Shown here one piece after another: positions 8,728-18,293 of a DNA stretch of 64,000 nucleotides. Below the pieces are notes generated by a model. That model was not told the DNA's origin. It ran no database searches and saw only the letters and a program-made list of their open reading frames with translations. Numbering within the stretch: the stretch's first letter is position 1; every line of letters begins with the position of its first letter. The stretch is from Prochlorococcus marinus str. MIT 9515. Its GTDB lineage: Bacteria > Cyanobacteriota > Cyanobacteriia > PCC-6307 > Cyanobiaceae. Where the stretch lies: positions 434,001 through 498,000 of the forward strand of contig NC_008817.1 of assembly GCF_000015665.1 (NCBI RefSeq). Reading direction: 5' to 3'. Both the position numbers and the translations under genes were made by a program.

Positions 8728-9414
8728 TTATTTTATTTTTAATTCAACTATTTTCCCATCTTTAAACTTTGCAACTTTTTTTGCACGACTTGCAACTTCA
8801 TCTTCGTGAGTTACTAAAACTATAGTTATCCCTGATTCATGTAATTTATCAAAAAGGTCTAATACATCTTCTGTTGTCTTTGAATCCAATGCTCCAGTAG
8901 GCTCATCTGCCAATAATAGTGAAGGATTATTTATAATTGCTCTTGCAATTGCGACACGTTGTTGTTGTCCTCCGGATAACTGATTAGGACGATTATCAAT
9001 TCTCTTAGAAAGCCCAACTTTATCTAATGCGTTTTTAGCTCTTTCTTCTCTTTCAATTGGATTGACACCCGCATAAATCATTGGTAAAAGTACATTTTCT
9101 AGTGCTGTAGCGTCTGAAAGAAGATGAAATTGTTGGAAAACGAATCCTAATTTTTGGTTTCTTAACTCAGCTAATTCGTCATCAGATAAATTTTCAACTG
9201 GAGTCCCATTTAATTTATAAACTCCCTTGGAGGGCCTATCTAGACAGCCAATAATATTCATTGCAGTACTTTTGCCTGAACCACTTGCACCCATAACAGC
9301 CAAATAGTCACCTTTATAAATTTCTAAATTTACATTATCTAAGGCTTTTACAATAAGATCATCTTTACCGTAAGTCTTAGATACTTTTTCTAAGGTCGCA
9401 ACTTTTTTAGTCAT
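8728..9414 (-). CDS. ABC transporter ATPase, MacB/LolD/DevA type
   Basis: Nucleotide-binding subunit of an ABC exporter in the MacB/LolD/DevA subfamily. It has Walker A GASGSGKST (42-50), the Q-loop stretch GFVFQQFHLL, signature LSGGQQQRVAIARA and Walker B LLLADEPTGALDS. At 228 aa it is a stand-alone ATPase. The family usually pairs with a MacB/DevC permease, and none is adjacent. It lies 14 bp downstream of ndhB on the same strand, so it may be read through from ndhB. The substrate is unknown. Confidence 0.9.
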   Translation of the reverse strand: MTKKVATLEKVSKTYGKDDLIVKALDNVNLEIYKGDYLAVMGASGSGKSTAMNIIGCLDRPSKGVYKLNGTPVENLSDDELAELRNQKLGFVFQQFHLLSDATALENVLLPMIYAGVNPIEREERAKNALDKVGLSKRIDNRPNQLSGGQQQRVAIARAIINNPSLLLADEPTGALDSKTTEDVLDLFDKLHESGITIVLVTHEDEVASRAKKVAKFKDGKIVELKIK

Positions 9415-9428
9415 TTATGAATAATTTT

Positions 9429-10949
9429 TTAGAGCATATTATTTGTTACAGCTAAGATATCCTGTAAAAAAGGAGTTTCTGATACTGCTGAATTAGCTAA
9501 TTTGAAAAGAGGGTTAGAAAGTATTCCTCCTAAAGCTGTCACAGCTATACAAGTATATAAAGCAATTCTTAACGGAGGTAATCCTATTATATTCCATTTG
9601 ATTTCAGGATAGGATTTTACTATTTCAGAAGCTTCTTGGGGCTCTTTTACTACCATCATTTTTATAACCGAGATGTAGTAATAAATTGAAATTACTGAAG
9701 TAACCAATCCAACAACTACTAAAAGATATTGATGATTAGCCCAGCCTGCAAAGAACAAATATATTTTCCCGAAAAAACCTAACATAGGCGGAAGTCCTCC
9801 GAGAGAAAGAAGACATAAACTCAAACCCAAAGTAATTAAGGGATCTTTTTGATACAGGCCTGAATAATCTGAAATTCTATCTGAGCCAGTTCTAAGAGAA
9901 AAAAGTATTACACATGAAAAAGCTCCTAGATTCATAAATAAGTAAGCAGCCAAGTATAAGACAGCAGCTGAAAGACCATCTTGAGTCCCGGAAACTATTC
10001 CAATCATTACAAATCCTGCTTGACCAATTGAACTATAAGCCAACATTCTTTTCATTGAGGTTTGGGCCAATGCAACAATATTTCCTAAGGCCATACTTAA
10101 AATAGCTAAAATGGTAAATAGTAATTTCCATTGTTCATCAAAAGAAGAAAAAGAGGTGGTTAAAATTCTTATTGCAAAAGCAAATCCAGCAGTCTTTGAA
10201 CCAACTGACAAAAAAGCTACTACCGGCGTGGGAGATCCTTCGTAGACATCGGGTGTCCACTGATGAAATGGAACTGCAGCAATTTTAAAAGCAACAGTTG
10301 ATAAGACAAAGACTAGAGATAAGGATGTAATAAAAGATGGCTTATTTATTATCTCTACTCCAATAGTTGATAAGTTTGTGGAACCACTTAGACCATAAAG
10401 AAATGAGGATCCATATAAATAAATTGCAGCTGCTGCTGATCCGACAAGAAGATATTTTAAAGCGGCCTCTGAGCTTCTTGGGTCTCTTTTGAGGTAACCG
10501 GAAAGCAAATAACTTGCTACTGATAAAGTTTCTAAAGATATAAATACACTTACAAGGTCAGTAGATCCACACAAAAGCATGGCTCCTAAAGTTGCCGATA
10601 AAACTATTGCAGCAAATTCTCCGATTGGACTTCCACTCTGCTCTGTATAACGCCAACTAATGAGTAAGGAAATCAAAGTTGATAATGCAATGATTGATCT
10701 AAATGCAATAGCTAGATTATCTGAATTAAAAGAACCAAGGAATGCGTTATTAACAGGGTTACTCCACTGAAAAGCGAGACTTACCAGAGAACTGCCTAAA
10801 GAAATATAACAAATCACAGGCGCCCACCTAGAGGCTGTCTTTTCGCCAGCTAGATCAACAAGAAGAGTACCAACAATACCAAGCAAAATGAAAGCTTCTG
10901 GAATAATTGCTTGAGCATTTAAATTAATTGTAAAGATTTCGTTAGGCAC
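9429..10949 (-). CDS. ndhB: NAD(P)H-quinone oxidoreductase subunit 2 (NdhB)
   Basis: Antiporter-like membrane subunit of the photosynthetic NDH-1 complex, which carries cyclic and respiratory electron flow to plastoquinone and pumps protons. It is a very hydrophobic 506-aa protein with about 14 helices. Conserved blocks are [20 protein letters not shown] (about 230-249) and the [14 protein letters not shown] block (about 303-316). The 168-bp space before topA holds the divergent start region. I see TATAAT-like hexamers there, but no well-spaced promoter pair that I would call. Confidence 0.96.
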
Positions 10950-11117
10950 TTAATTAAATTGAATGTTTGATTGTAAGGATGTAAGAGTTAATCTTAAGTT
11001 GATTATAATTTGTGGGTATGATTTTTGAAATTCTTGAGCAAGTTTGTTTTAAGAAGTTTCAATTAATCATAATATGCCCTAATTGATTAAAAAAACACCA
11101 ATTATTTGAAATAGACC

Positions 11118-13730
11118 TTGGATCACACACTTGTTATTGTTGAAAGTCCCACAAAGGCAAAAACTATAAGAAGGTTTTTGCCTCCTAATTATGAAGTTTT
11201 AGCTTCTATGGGGCATGTAAGAGATCTTCCAAAAGGAGCTGCTGAAATCCCTGCATCAGTAAAAAAAGAAAAATGGTCAAGAATAGGTGTAAACACTACA
11301 GAAGATTTTGAACCACTTTATATCGTTCCTAAAGAAAAAAAGAAAGTTGTTAAAGATTTAAAAAATGCCTTAAAAGATGCTACCCAATTACTATTAGCAA
11401 CTGATGAAGATAGGGAGGGAGAGAGTATAAGTTGGCACTTAATGCAAATACTTAAACCCAAGATTCCAACTAAACGGATGGTTTTTCATGAAATTACTAA
11501 AAAGGCTATTAATAAGGCTCTAGATGAAACTAGAGAAATTGATATGGAATTAGTTCAGGCCCAAGAAACAAGAAGAATTCTTGACAGGCTTTTTGGATAT
11601 GAACTTTCCCCATTACTTTGGAAAAAGGTAGCCCCTAGGCTTTCTGCAGGTCGTGTTCAGTCTGTATCTGTAAGATTGCTTGTTAATAAAGAAAGAGAAA
11701 GGAGAGCTTTTAAAAAAGCTACTTATTGGGGATTAAAAGCCACTTTACTTAAGGATAATGTTTTTTTTGACAGTAAGTTATCTAGCCTATCTGGTCAGAA
11801 AATCTCTAACGGATCTGATTTTGATGAGAAAACCGGTAAATTAAAAAATGGTAATAAATCTTTAATTTTGAACGAAGAGAGAGCGAAGAGTTTGCTCAAG
11901 TCTTTATCTGAAGAAAAGTGGAGAGTTATAAAAATAGAGAAAAAACCAACAACTAGGAAGCCTGTTCCACCATTTACTACTAGTACCTTGCAGCAGGAGG
12001 CTAATCGAAAACTTCGATTATCAGCAAGAGAAACAATGAGATGTGCACAAGGCTTGTATGAGAGAGGTTTTATTACATATATGAGAACTGATTCGGTACA
12101 TCTCTCAGAACAAGCAATAAGAGCGGCGAGAGAATGTGTGCAGTCAAGATACGGAAAAGAATATTTATCAAGTTCAGTTCGTCAATTTAATTCAAAAGAA
12201 AGGAATGCTCAAGAAGCTCATGAAGCTATTAGACCTGCCGGAGAAGTATTTAAAACACCCAGCGATACAGACTTGGCGGGAAGGGATCTTTCCCTATATG
12301 AATTAATTTGGAAAAGAACTGTTGCCAGTCAAATGGCTGAAGCAAGATTAACTATGGTTAATGCTGAAATAGAAGTGGGAGAAGGATTATTTAAGTCCAG
12401 TGGAAAAAGTATTGATTTTGCAGGATTTTTTAGAGCTTACGTCGAAGGTAGTGATGATCCAAGTGCATCATTGGAACAGCAAGAAGTAATTCTCCCAAAT
12501 TTAACTCTTGGGTCTACTCTTGAGGTGGCCAGTAAAGAGGCTACTTATCATGAGACTAAATCTCCAGCCAGATATACTGAGGCTGCATTAGTTAAAGTTC
12601 TAGAAAAAGAGGGCATAGGCAGACCTTCTACTTATGCAAGTATTATTGGAACAATAGTTGATAGGGGTTATGCAAATATTTCTTCAAACTCTTTATCTCC
12701 TACCTTTACTGCTTTTGCTGTTACGGCATTACTAGAGGAGCACTTCCCTGATCTAGTAGATACTACTTTTACGGCAAAAATGGAATCTTCATTAGATGAA
12801 ATTTCTTCAGGTAATCTAGAATGGCTACCATATTTAGAAACTTTTTATAAAGGTAAAAACGGTCTTGAGGTGAAAGTTCAGAAAACAGAAGGTGATATTG
12901 ATGGGAAAGCATATAGACAAGTTGATTTTGATGATCTCCCTTGTGTAGTTAGAATCGGATCAAACGGGCCATGGCTAGAGGGAGTAAAAATAGATGAATC
13001 AGGAAATGAAATACAAGCAAAAGGAAATCTCCCTATGGATATTACTCCTGGAGATTTAGATAAAAAGAAAGTTGATCAAATACTAAGTGGCCCCTCAGAT
13101 CTTGGGACTGATCCAAAAACAGGTGAGCAAGTATTTTTGAGATTTGGTCCTTATGGACCTTATGTTCAGCTAGGTAATATTGAAGAGGGTAAAGCCAAGC
13201 CAAGAAGGGCTAGTTTACCCAAAGACTTGAAAACTGATGACTTGTCATTATCGGAAGCTCTAGAACTATTAAGCTTACCAAAATTGCTTGGAGAGCATCC
13301 CGAGGGTGGAATTGTTGAGGCTGACAGAGGAAGATTTGGTCCTTATATTAAATGGATCAAAGATGAAGATACTTCTGAAAATAGATCTTTAAAAAAAGAA
13401 GATGATGTATTTAAGGTTGATCTTAAGCGTGCATTAGAAATCCTCGCGATGCCAAAATTAGGGAGAGGGGGACAAGAAGTAATAAAGGATTTTGGGAAAC
13501 CTAAAGAGTTAAATGATAAAGTTCAAGTTTTAAATGGAAAATATGGAATATATGTGAAGTGTGGGAAAATAAATGTTTCTCTGCCTAAAGATACTGATTT
13601 AGAAAAATTTACAATTGAAAATGCCTTGATTCTTTTAGAAGAGAAAATGAAAGATAAAAAGGTTTCTGTTTTCAAAAAAAATAAAGTAATTAGTAAAAAG
13701 ACCAAAAAAAATAAAAAAATTAAAAAATAA
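11118..13730 (+). CDS. topA: DNA topoisomerase I (TopA)
   Basis: Type IA topoisomerase that relaxes negative supercoils. The TOPRIM domain has the N-terminal Glu (E9 in IVESPTKAKT) and DEDREGE (96-102). The catalytic tyrosine is Y321 in FITYMRTDS, and the nearby EAHEAIRP motif is intact. The C-terminus carries three cyanobacterial-type repeats (FGPYGPYVQLG, RFGPYIKW, GKYGIYVKCG) instead of Cys4 zinc fingers, then a Lys-rich tail. At 870 aa it is typical for cyanobacteria. The start is TTG at 11118 (MDHTLVIVES), immediately before the conserved beta strand. Confidence 0.96.
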   Translation: MDHTLVIVESPTKAKTIRRFLPPNYEVLASMGHVRDLPKGAAEIPASVKKEKWSRIGVNTTEDFEPLYIVPKEKKKVVKDLKNALKDATQLLLATDEDREGESISWHLMQILKPKIPTKRMVFHEITKKAINKALDETREIDMELVQAQETRRILDRLFGYELSPLLWKKVAPRLSAGRVQSVSVRLLVNKERERRAFKKATYWGLKATLLKDNVFFDSKLSSLSGQKISNGSDFDEKTGKLKNGNKSLILNEERAKSLLKSLSEEKWRVIKIEKKPTTRKPVPPFTTSTLQQEANRKLRLSARETMRCAQGLYERGFITYMRTDSVHLSEQAIRAARECVQSRYGKEYLSSSVRQFNSKERNAQEAHEAIRPAGEVFKTPSDTDLAGRDLSLYELIWKRTVASQMAEARLTMVNAEIEVGEGLFKSSGKSIDFAGFFRAYVEGSDDPSASLEQQEVILPNLTLGSTLEVASKEATYHETKSPARYTEAALVKVLEKEGIGRPSTYASIIGTIVDRGYANISSNSLSPTFTAFAVTALLEEHFPDLVDTTFTAKMESSLDEISSGNLEWLPYLETFYKGKNGLEVKVQKTEGDIDGKAYRQVDFDDLPCVVRIGSNGPWLEGVKIDESGNEIQAKGNLPMDITPGDLDKKKVDQILSGPSDLGTDPKTGEQVFLRFGPYGPYVQLGNIEEGKAKPRRASLPKDLKTDDLSLSEALELLSLPKLLGEHPEGGIVEADRGRFGPYIKWIKDEDTSENRSLKKEDDVFKVDLKRALEILAMPKLGRGGQEVIKDFGKPKELNDKVQVLNGKYGIYVKCGKINVSLPKDTDLEKFTIENALILLEEKMKDKKVSVFKKNKVISKKTKKNKKIKK

Positions 13731-13732
13731 AT

Positions 13733-14224
13733 ATGGGTTTTAAAATAAAAAAAGTTTTTTTATTGATAATTTTATTTTTATTGCAATCATGCTCGGGAGG
13801 GAGAGTTGGAGATTTCTTAGAATCTAGTTTTAAAAATGTTGAAGAATCAAGAATTAAAGAAGATGCTAAAAATAATTTAAAAAATAAAAAAGTATTTAAA
13901 CTTGAGGAAAATATTGAAAATATACAAATTATTAAAGAACAAATAATCAAAGATGATGTTAAAAATAATTTAAAGAATAAAAAAGTTATTAAGCTTGAGG
14001 AGAAACAAAAAAACACCAAAAAAATTAATAAGCAAAAAATTTCGATCCCAAAAAGAAAATATCAGCCTCAATCATACAAAATTATTTTTATTTTAAAAGA
14101 TGTAGATCCAAAAGACCCTATTGAAGATCTAAGTAACATTTTAAGAAATTCTGATGTAAATTTCGAAATAGAAAAGATAGAACGTTTTCTTGACTCAAAA
14201 AACGAAAGTATAAAAAGGGATTAA
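13733..14224 (+). CDS. putative lipoprotein with duplicated basic segment
   Basis: A 163-aa protein of unknown function. The N-terminal signal ends in a lipobox LLQSC (Cys20), which predicts lipid anchoring after Lgt processing. Next comes a highly charged, probably helical region with two near-identical 19-residue copies at 41-59 and 72-90 (IKEDAKNNLKNKKVFKLEE and IKDDVKNNLKNKKVIKLEE). The C-terminal ~55 residues (from YQPQSYKIIFILKD) look like a small folded domain. It starts 2 bp after topA and is followed 5 bp later by the DUF2232 gene. No family is recognised. Confidence 0.8.
   Translation: MGFKIKKVFLLIILFLLQSCSGGRVGDFLESSFKNVEESRIKEDAKNNLKNKKVFKLEENIENIQIIKEQIIKDDVKNNLKNKKVIKLEEKQKNTKKINKQKISIPKRKYQPQSYKIIFILKDVDPKDPIEDLSNILRNSDVNFEIEKIERFLDSKNESIKRD
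13853..14002 (+). repeat. in-frame direct duplication inside the lipoprotein gene
   Basis: Two copies of about 57 bp (13853-13909 and 13946-14002), offset by 93 bp, encode the two 19-residue repeats. The protein copies differ at three positions: Glu/Asp, Ala/Val and Phe/Ile. The DNA copies differ mostly at silent or conservative sites. This looks like an old tandem duplication kept in frame. Confidence 0.8.
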
Positions 14225-14229
14225 ATAGC

Positions 14230-14880
14230 GTGAAAAATCATATGAAATTTTTAAGAAAAAATGACGCACTTAATATTGTTGAACCTTCCTATTTAGCTTC
14301 TCTTTCTTCTTTACTTTGGGTCGCTTTATATTATTTACCTATAGGTGGAGCATTGTTGAGATTAGTATTACCACTCCCTATGATCTTGTTGCACTTGAGA
14401 AGAGGAACTAGTACTGCCTTGGAAGGCCTCATAATACAATTTCTTTTGTTATTAATACTTATGGGTCCAATTAGAGGGACTTTATTTTTATTCCCATATG
14501 GAATATTAGCCTTTTGGCTCGGATGGTCTTGGTTCAAGCAAAAAAACTGGTGGCTTAGTTGGAGTGTAGGTTTTATTCTAGGGACATTAGGTTTTTTTAT
14601 AAGAGTATTTGCATTATCAACGTTAGTTGGTGATAATCTTTGGATAATAATAACAAGAGCAAGTTATGGACTTTTAGACAAATTTATAGAATTATTTAAT
14701 TTACCCTTTTCACCTTCGATCAGAATTATACAATTAGTCGCACTACTATTAATAATTTTTCAAGAAATGGTTTATGTCTTAACTATACATATTCTTTCAT
14801 ATTCTCTTTTCCCTAGATTAAATTCAAATATTCCTGATCCTCCAAAAATAATGAATGGATTTGTTGATTTAGGTCTTTGA
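14230..14880 (+). CDS. DUF2232-like multi-span membrane protein
   Basis: A 216-aa hydrophobic protein with about five or six transmembrane helices, resembling the YybS/DUF2232 family. Conserved-looking pieces are LPLPMILLHLRRG (about 47-60) and PYGILAFWLGW (about 88-98). The start could be GTG at 14230 or ATG at 14242; both precede the first helix. It lies between the lipoprotein and the CobT-like gene in a tight plus-strand run. Function is unknown. Confidence 0.72.
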   Translation: MKNHMKFLRKNDALNIVEPSYLASLSSLLWVALYYLPIGGALLRLVLPLPMILLHLRRGTSTALEGLIIQFLLLLILMGPIRGTLFLFPYGILAFWLGWSWFKQKNWWLSWSVGFILGTLGFFIRVFALSTLVGDNLWIIITRASYGLLDKFIELFNLPFSPSIRIIQLVALLLIIFQEMVYVLTIHILSYSLFPRLNSNIPDPPKIMNGFVDLGL

Positions 14881-14894
14881 TATAAGATTAAATA

Positions 14895-16052
14895 ATGCAG
14901 AAAACGTATTTAGGAATAAAGTTATTTGGTAGTAAAATTAATCAAAAATTATGTTCTGAAAGAGTAGAAACTCTTAAAAAAGAAATTGATAATTTTATTT
15001 TCTATCTTGTTATTGCAGGGACAGAAACATCTCAAATTCGAGGTATATCTGCAGCCGGAATTAATTCAAAAGCTAGAAGGAAAACTGCATTAGCAGATGC
15101 TGAATTTCTTCTTTTTGGTGCCTTTATAGATCATAAATATAAATTACCTTTTTTAAATGCAGGAGTTACCCCAGCATTGATAAGTTATGTGTGCTCGAAA
15201 CTGATATGTGCGAGTCCAATAGTTGTCCCCATAGGAATAAATGAAAAACCTTACTTTAGACATTTGATTGTGGAAAACTATTCGGTAGGTCCCTCTAAAT
15301 GCTTAACTACGGGAAAATCTATGAATAAAAATAGAGTTTTGAGTCTTTACAAAAAAGGACTAGACATTGGAAAATCTACAAATCAACCCATATTTATTTC
15401 AGAATCTGTCCCAGGAGGAACCACTACTGCTCAAGCAGTAATGGAAGCTTTTGGTTTGAATGTAAATAAATTAATAGGGAGTAGTTTGATAAATGCTCCA
15501 AGGGCCTTAAAAACAAAAGTAATTAAAGCTGGGCTATTAAATTCAAATCTAAATTATGATTTTGACTCATTAGATGTTATTTCTTCAGTTGGAGACCCAT
15601 TTCAAGCTTTCTCTATGGGACTATTGATTGGTGCAAGATTAGCTAATCAAACCGTTGTACTTTCTGGAGGTAGTCAGATGTTGGCTATTGTTTTACTTGC
15701 ATTGGAATTTATTGACTCTAAAGAAAAACAAGAGTTTGTTGATTTCGTTTTTATTGCAACTACAGGATGGTTAGTTAAGGATAATGCATTGAATGATTTA
15801 TTAGATTTAATCACTGAAAAACATAAAGTAAATTTAATAGGTTTAGCAAGTCCTTTAAATTTCGAATCATCTAAATATGAAGAATTAAGTGATTATGAAA
15901 TAGGATATGTTAAGGAGGGTGTAGGCGCTGGAGGGATGTCAATTTTTGCTTTTCTTAAGGGTTTTAGCAATGAAGAAATAGTTTCTATGTGTCAAATTAA
16001 TCTAGAAAGGATGAAGAAGTTAGGTCAAATTTCTTTAGAGGAAAATTTATAA
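14895..16052 (+). CDS. CobT-like protein (UPF0284, nicotinate-nucleotide phosphoribosyltransferase-like)
   Basis: A 385-aa member of UPF0284, a family related to CobT (nicotinate-nucleotide:dimethylbenzimidazole phosphoribosyltransferase), which activates the lower-ligand base of cobamides. Visible blocks are VPGGTTTAQAVMEAFG (about 174-189), SSVGDPFQAFSMGLLIGAR and VVLSGGSQMLAIVLLAL. Picocyanobacteria make pseudocobalamin, so a role in lower-ligand activation is plausible but inferred. Another corrin gene, cobM, lies 20 kb away. Its stop is directly followed by the next start at 16053. Confidence 0.85.
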   Translation: MQKTYLGIKLFGSKINQKLCSERVETLKKEIDNFIFYLVIAGTETSQIRGISAAGINSKARRKTALADAEFLLFGAFIDHKYKLPFLNAGVTPALISYVCSKLICASPIVVPIGINEKPYFRHLIVENYSVGPSKCLTTGKSMNKNRVLSLYKKGLDIGKSTNQPIFISESVPGGTTTAQAVMEAFGLNVNKLIGSSLINAPRALKTKVIKAGLLNSNLNYDFDSLDVISSVGDPFQAFSMGLLIGARLANQTVVLSGGSQMLAIVLLALEFIDSKEKQEFVDFVFIATTGWLVKDNALNDLLDLITEKHKVNLIGLASPLNFESSKYEELSDYEIGYVKEGVGAGGMSIFAFLKGFSNEEIVSMCQINLERMKKLGQISLEENL

Positions 16053-17051
16053 ATGCTTAAAAATTATTCAACAAGAAGGGAATTTCTTAACTATGGAAAA
16101 CTATCGCTTCTTTTATTACTAAATTCATGTAGTAATTCCTCAAGAAAAATAAGTATTTCTTTACAAAGCTCTTTTTATCCTCAATCTTTAAAAGATACTT
16201 TGCCTAAGAGTTGGGAAAAAGAAATTATTAATTTGAGTAAGCTTGACTTAATAAAAAATAAAAAATTATCTAATTCTGATTATATGTTGATTAATGATGG
16301 ATGGATAAACAGTTTAAATTTTGAAAACTTTCAGAGTTTAAATAATTTATTTAATAATGATAGATTAGATAATAGGTCTAAAGAATTTCTAAATGATTTT
16401 AAAGAATATCAAAGTAATAAATTATTTCCAATAGGTGTAGTTCCATATGCAGTAGTTATAAAAAATAATAAAAATTTAATTAGTGATGCAAGTCAGTCAT
16501 GGGATTTCCTTCTCGCTGAAAAGTTGAAAGGAAAAATTATATTTCCTCAAAGTCCGAGAATAATAATGTCTATTTTAAAAAAAATTAATGCTAAAAATTC
16601 TTTTAGCAAACTTAAAAATCAAGTAATGTTATTTGATGATCAAAATTCAATAAATTGGTTAATTAATTCTCAGGCAACTGTTGCTATTGTTCCATATTCT
16701 CAATGTGTAAAATATCTCAAATTTGATTCAAGACTTTCTATTGTTTTTCCTAATAAAGGTGTTCCTTTAATTTGGTATTTCCTTTTAAGTAAATCAAAAG
16801 TTAATAATCAAATTTTAATTGATTGGATTAAATCTTTTGAAAATAGGAAAACTATCGACTTATTGGCAAATGAAGGTTGGTACCTACCTTTTAATGATGA
16901 ATATTCTCAAAATAAATATAATATCAATTCTAAATATAATAATTCTGGCCCATCAAAAATTTGTTGGGAAAATAGTTGGTCTTTGCCTCCTATTAATAAA
17001 AAAGAAAAATCTAATTTGGAAAATTTATGGAATCAATCTTCAACCCCATAA
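16053..17051 (+). CDS. Tat-type lipoprotein, PotD/iron-type periplasmic binding protein-like
   Basis: A 332-aa predicted exported protein. The N-terminus has a twin-arginine motif (TRREFLN, R8-R9), a hydrophobic stretch and a lipobox ending at Cys26 (LLNSC). It therefore looks like a Tat-exported lipoprotein. The body resembles type 2 binding proteins of the spermidine/putrescine or Fe3+ class, with IGVVPYAVVIKNN, SQSWDFLLAEKLKGKI, TVAIVPYSQ and NEGWYLPFN. No permease or ATPase is adjacent, so the ligand is unknown. The iron-type permease at 58.7 kb is too far away to link with confidence. Its last 12 bp overlap the convergent reductase gene. Confidence 0.75.
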   Translation: MLKNYSTRREFLNYGKLSLLLLLNSCSNSSRKISISLQSSFYPQSLKDTLPKSWEKEIINLSKLDLIKNKKLSNSDYMLINDGWINSLNFENFQSLNNLFNNDRLDNRSKEFLNDFKEYQSNKLFPIGVVPYAVVIKNNKNLISDASQSWDFLLAEKLKGKIIFPQSPRIIMSILKKINAKNSFSKLKNQVMLFDDQNSINWLINSQATVAIVPYSQCVKYLKFDSRLSIVFPNKGVPLIWYFLLSKSKVNNQILIDWIKSFENRKTIDLLANEGWYLPFNDEYSQNKYNINSKYNNSGPSKICWENSWSLPPINKKEKSNLENLWNQSSTP

Positions 17052-18182
17052 TCTTTTTTTAGGCTTTTCAACTAATAGGTTGTGAGTTTGTTTTAATAAT
17101 TCTGGAATATTTAATTCACTTGGACATTTTGGAACGCATTCATTACACTCTAAACAAAAAGAGGCATTTTTCTCTTCCCACCAGTGGCCAGCTCTACCTA
17201 TTAAATTATATCTTTCTTTAGCAAACTCTATCTGGCCATAACCTAAAGAGATATTTCTTAAACGAAGTATTTCAGGTATAGGGATTTCACTTGGGCATGG
17301 AAGGCAAGATCTACATTGCTCACATTTTGAGGACTTTAATTCTTCATTAGCGACCTTTTCGATATTTTTTAATGCATTAATTTCAGAAGAAGTAAGTTTT
17401 TGACTTGAATTAATAAGTTTTTCTGCAATATAAAAATCTTCAATTTTTGAAGCTCCTAAAGATAGAGTTGTAATTCCTTTTGAAAGTAAAAATCTATAAG
17501 CCAGTGCTAAAGGATGGTATGGTGCAGATGCTTTTAATAAAGTATCACTTGGTGCATATAATCTTCCGCCTTTATCAGCAGGGGATATAGCTAAAACACC
17601 CATTTTCTTTTTTAAAGCTAACTGGGCAAGGCTTATCTTCGATTGATCTAAAAAATGTAAATGAAGATTGCAAAAACTAAATACTTCACAATTAATTGCT
17701 TTTTCAATAAGTTTATAACTTCCATGCGAACTAAAACCAACTTGATCAACTAGGTCATTCTTAATTAACCACTGTAAAAACTTTACCCCCTCTCCATTTA
17801 AAACCCAATCCAAATGCTCATCTAAATTTATTCCATGAATAGCAAGATTATGAATTTTTTTTAGCTTTAAATTTTTTAGAGAATTTTTGAAATTTTTTTT
17901 TAGATAATTAAAATCTCCTTTAGGTAAAACTTTAGTAGTAATTATCCATTCTTTCTTCGTTATTTTTTCGGAATTTTCTAACTTATTTAATACTTCCCCT
18001 ATCAGGATTTCTGCTTTTCCATAAGATGCAGCTGTTTCTAAATGATTAATGCCCGCTTGATGAGCCCTTTTTATCAGAGAGTACATTTTATTAAGATTTT
18101 CAGTCGCTCGCATTGTGCCTAAAGTAAATAAACTTACATTGCAACCTTTGCCAAATAATCTTTTCTGAGAATCAATAATCAT
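17040..18182 (-). CDS. aldo/keto reductase with C-terminal two-cluster ferredoxin domain
   Basis: A 380-aa oxidoreductase. Residues about 1-280 form an aldo-keto reductase barrel, with ETAASYGKAEILIGEVL carrying the catalytic Tyr region and FSSHGSY and LSLGASK loops. The C-terminus adds two 4Fe-4S-like cysteine motifs: CEQCRSCLPCP (about 297-307) and CLECNECVPKCP (about 346-357). The fusion is known in COG1453-type reductases. It suggests electron delivery from ferredoxin, but the substrate is unknown. It is divergent from ribE with a 111-bp space. Confidence 0.88.
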   Translation of the reverse strand: MIIDSQKRLFGKGCNVSLFTLGTMRATENLNKMYSLIKRAHQAGINHLETAASYGKAEILIGEVLNKLENSEKITKKEWIITTKVLPKGDFNYLKKNFKNSLKNLKLKKIHNLAIHGINLDEHLDWVLNGEGVKFLQWLIKNDLVDQVGFSSHGSYKLIEKAINCEVFSFCNLHLHFLDQSKISLAQLALKKKMGVLAISPADKGGRLYAPSDTLLKASAPYHPLALAYRFLLSKGITTLSLGASKIEDFYIAEKLINSSQKLTSSEINALKNIEKVANEELKSSKCEQCRSCLPCPSEIPIPEILRLRNISLGYGQIEFAKERYNLIGRAGHWWEEKNASFCLECNECVPKCPSELNIPELLKQTHNLLVEKPKKRLWG

Positions 18183-18293
18183 CTTTATATAATTAATTTC
18201 TACTAAATAATTCTTTTATTTATTTATAGTTGATATTGGTTTAAAGTAAATTAAAATTAATATTTATTCTAAAAAAAATCTTTATTTAAAGTT

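Noticed and set aside
13720-14019. Antisense frame opposite the lipoprotein
   Set aside because: It mirrors the duplicated Lys/Asn-rich segment. The plus-strand frame has a lipobox and an operon position.
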